Shown: positions 49,451 through 49,668 of the stretch, piece after piece | Position numbering within the stretch: position 1 is the stretch's first letter | Layout: each line of letters opens with the position of its first letter | DNA from: Sinorhizobium saheli | Lineage (GTDB): Bacteria > Pseudomonadota > Alphaproteobacteria > Rhizobiales > Rhizobiaceae | Assembly: GCF_001651875.1 (NCBI RefSeq) | Contig: NZ_LNQB01000051.1 | Coordinates: forward strand, 1-49,668 | Length of the DNA stretch: 49,668 nucleotides | Direction: 5' to 3' | Translations under genes and position numbers: made by a program | Notes under the pieces: model-generated | Databases searched by the model: none | What the model was told of the DNA's origin: nothing | The model's input: only the letters and a program-made list of their open reading frames with translations

Positions 49451-49668
49451 GGTTCGACAAACGAACCCGCTGCGCGGGAGGCCGCCTGCGGTTGAGGTAG
49501 AGGGCACGGGCCGGGCGTCGCGTTCGGTTGTGCGTCGTTCTGCGGTCCCAAATCTGTCATTCATCCAAGCCGAGCCAATAACCGCAACTAGCCTGAATCT
49601 CTCAAAGTAGGGAGGTGCATCGGGCCCACGAATCTGAGAAACTGCTTTTACGACAAAGGCTTACCAGA
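49451..49668. other. Right edge, nothing recognised
   Basis: After the helicase remnant the final 218 bp show no further recognisable motif, repeat or gene start in either direction. Confidence 0.4.

Noticed and set aside
1..49668. tRNA or rRNA genes as integration sites
   Set aside because: I found no cloverleaf-like sequence or rRNA segment by eye; a tRNA search program would settle this.

Overview
The window looks like part of a secondary replicon (megaplasmid or chromid) of a Rhizobiaceae alphaproteobacterium, most likely of the Sinorhizobium/Ensifer group. The pointers are a complete repABC replication and partition cassette with a counter-transcribed RNA and 16-bp parS-type palindromes, an RHE_PE00001-family gene, the dispersed rhizobial intergenic repeat, and uniformly GC-rich, densely overlapping genes. 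The genus is inferred; nothing in the window proves it.

Left part (about 0.7-27 kb): a type III secretion system (T3SS) in two divergent operons that share a promoter region at about 9.2-9.5 kb. The leftward operon encodes a 53-residue candidate needle/pilin subunit, SctD (FHA type), SctX, SctY, SctV, a secretin closer to CpaC/RcpA of Tad pili than to Ysc-type SctC, a CpaD-like lipoprotein, a TPR lipoprotein of TadD type, SctU and a periplasmic L,D-transpeptidase. The rightward operon encodes an N-terminal secretin piece (RhcC1 type), a 60-residue protein, SctI, J, K, L, N, O, Q, R, S and T. A 1039-residue LysM protein follows. Beyond an asparagine-type permease, a second unit on the minus strand encodes 248- and 1195-residue proteins that also carry LysM-like modules. 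These three are the best candidates for translocators or effectors. No recognisable SctW, SctP, pilotin, NopX-type translocator or TtsI-type regulator is present. The core export machine therefore looks complete while its outer-membrane and substrate modules look unusual. SctU lacks the NPTH self-cleavage motif.

Middle part (27-34.5 kb): ordinary accessory genes. There is an exported RidA protein divergent from a TetR regulator, an MscS channel, a MocR/PdxR-type regulator divergent from an EamA exporter, a small exported protein, and the RHE_PE00001-family protein.

Replication region (34.5-40.5 kb): three copies of one parS-type palindrome lie around a glycosyltransferase gene downstream of repC. 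The leftward repA-repB-repC operon has an antisense RNA between repB and repC. Two copies of a different 16-bp palindrome lie upstream of repA.

Right part (40.5-49.7 kb): a SAM-cyclase-ATPase-TPR signalling protein probably co-transcribed with an NTF2-like protein, an alpha/beta hydrolase divergent from an AraC-type membrane regulator, a HisN-like phosphatase, and a small membrane protein with a TTG start. The end is a decayed stretch with remnants of a glyoxalase-fold gene and a UvrD-type helicase gene. An IS481-family transposase remnant lies at the left edge, so the island is bounded by eroded DNA on both sides.
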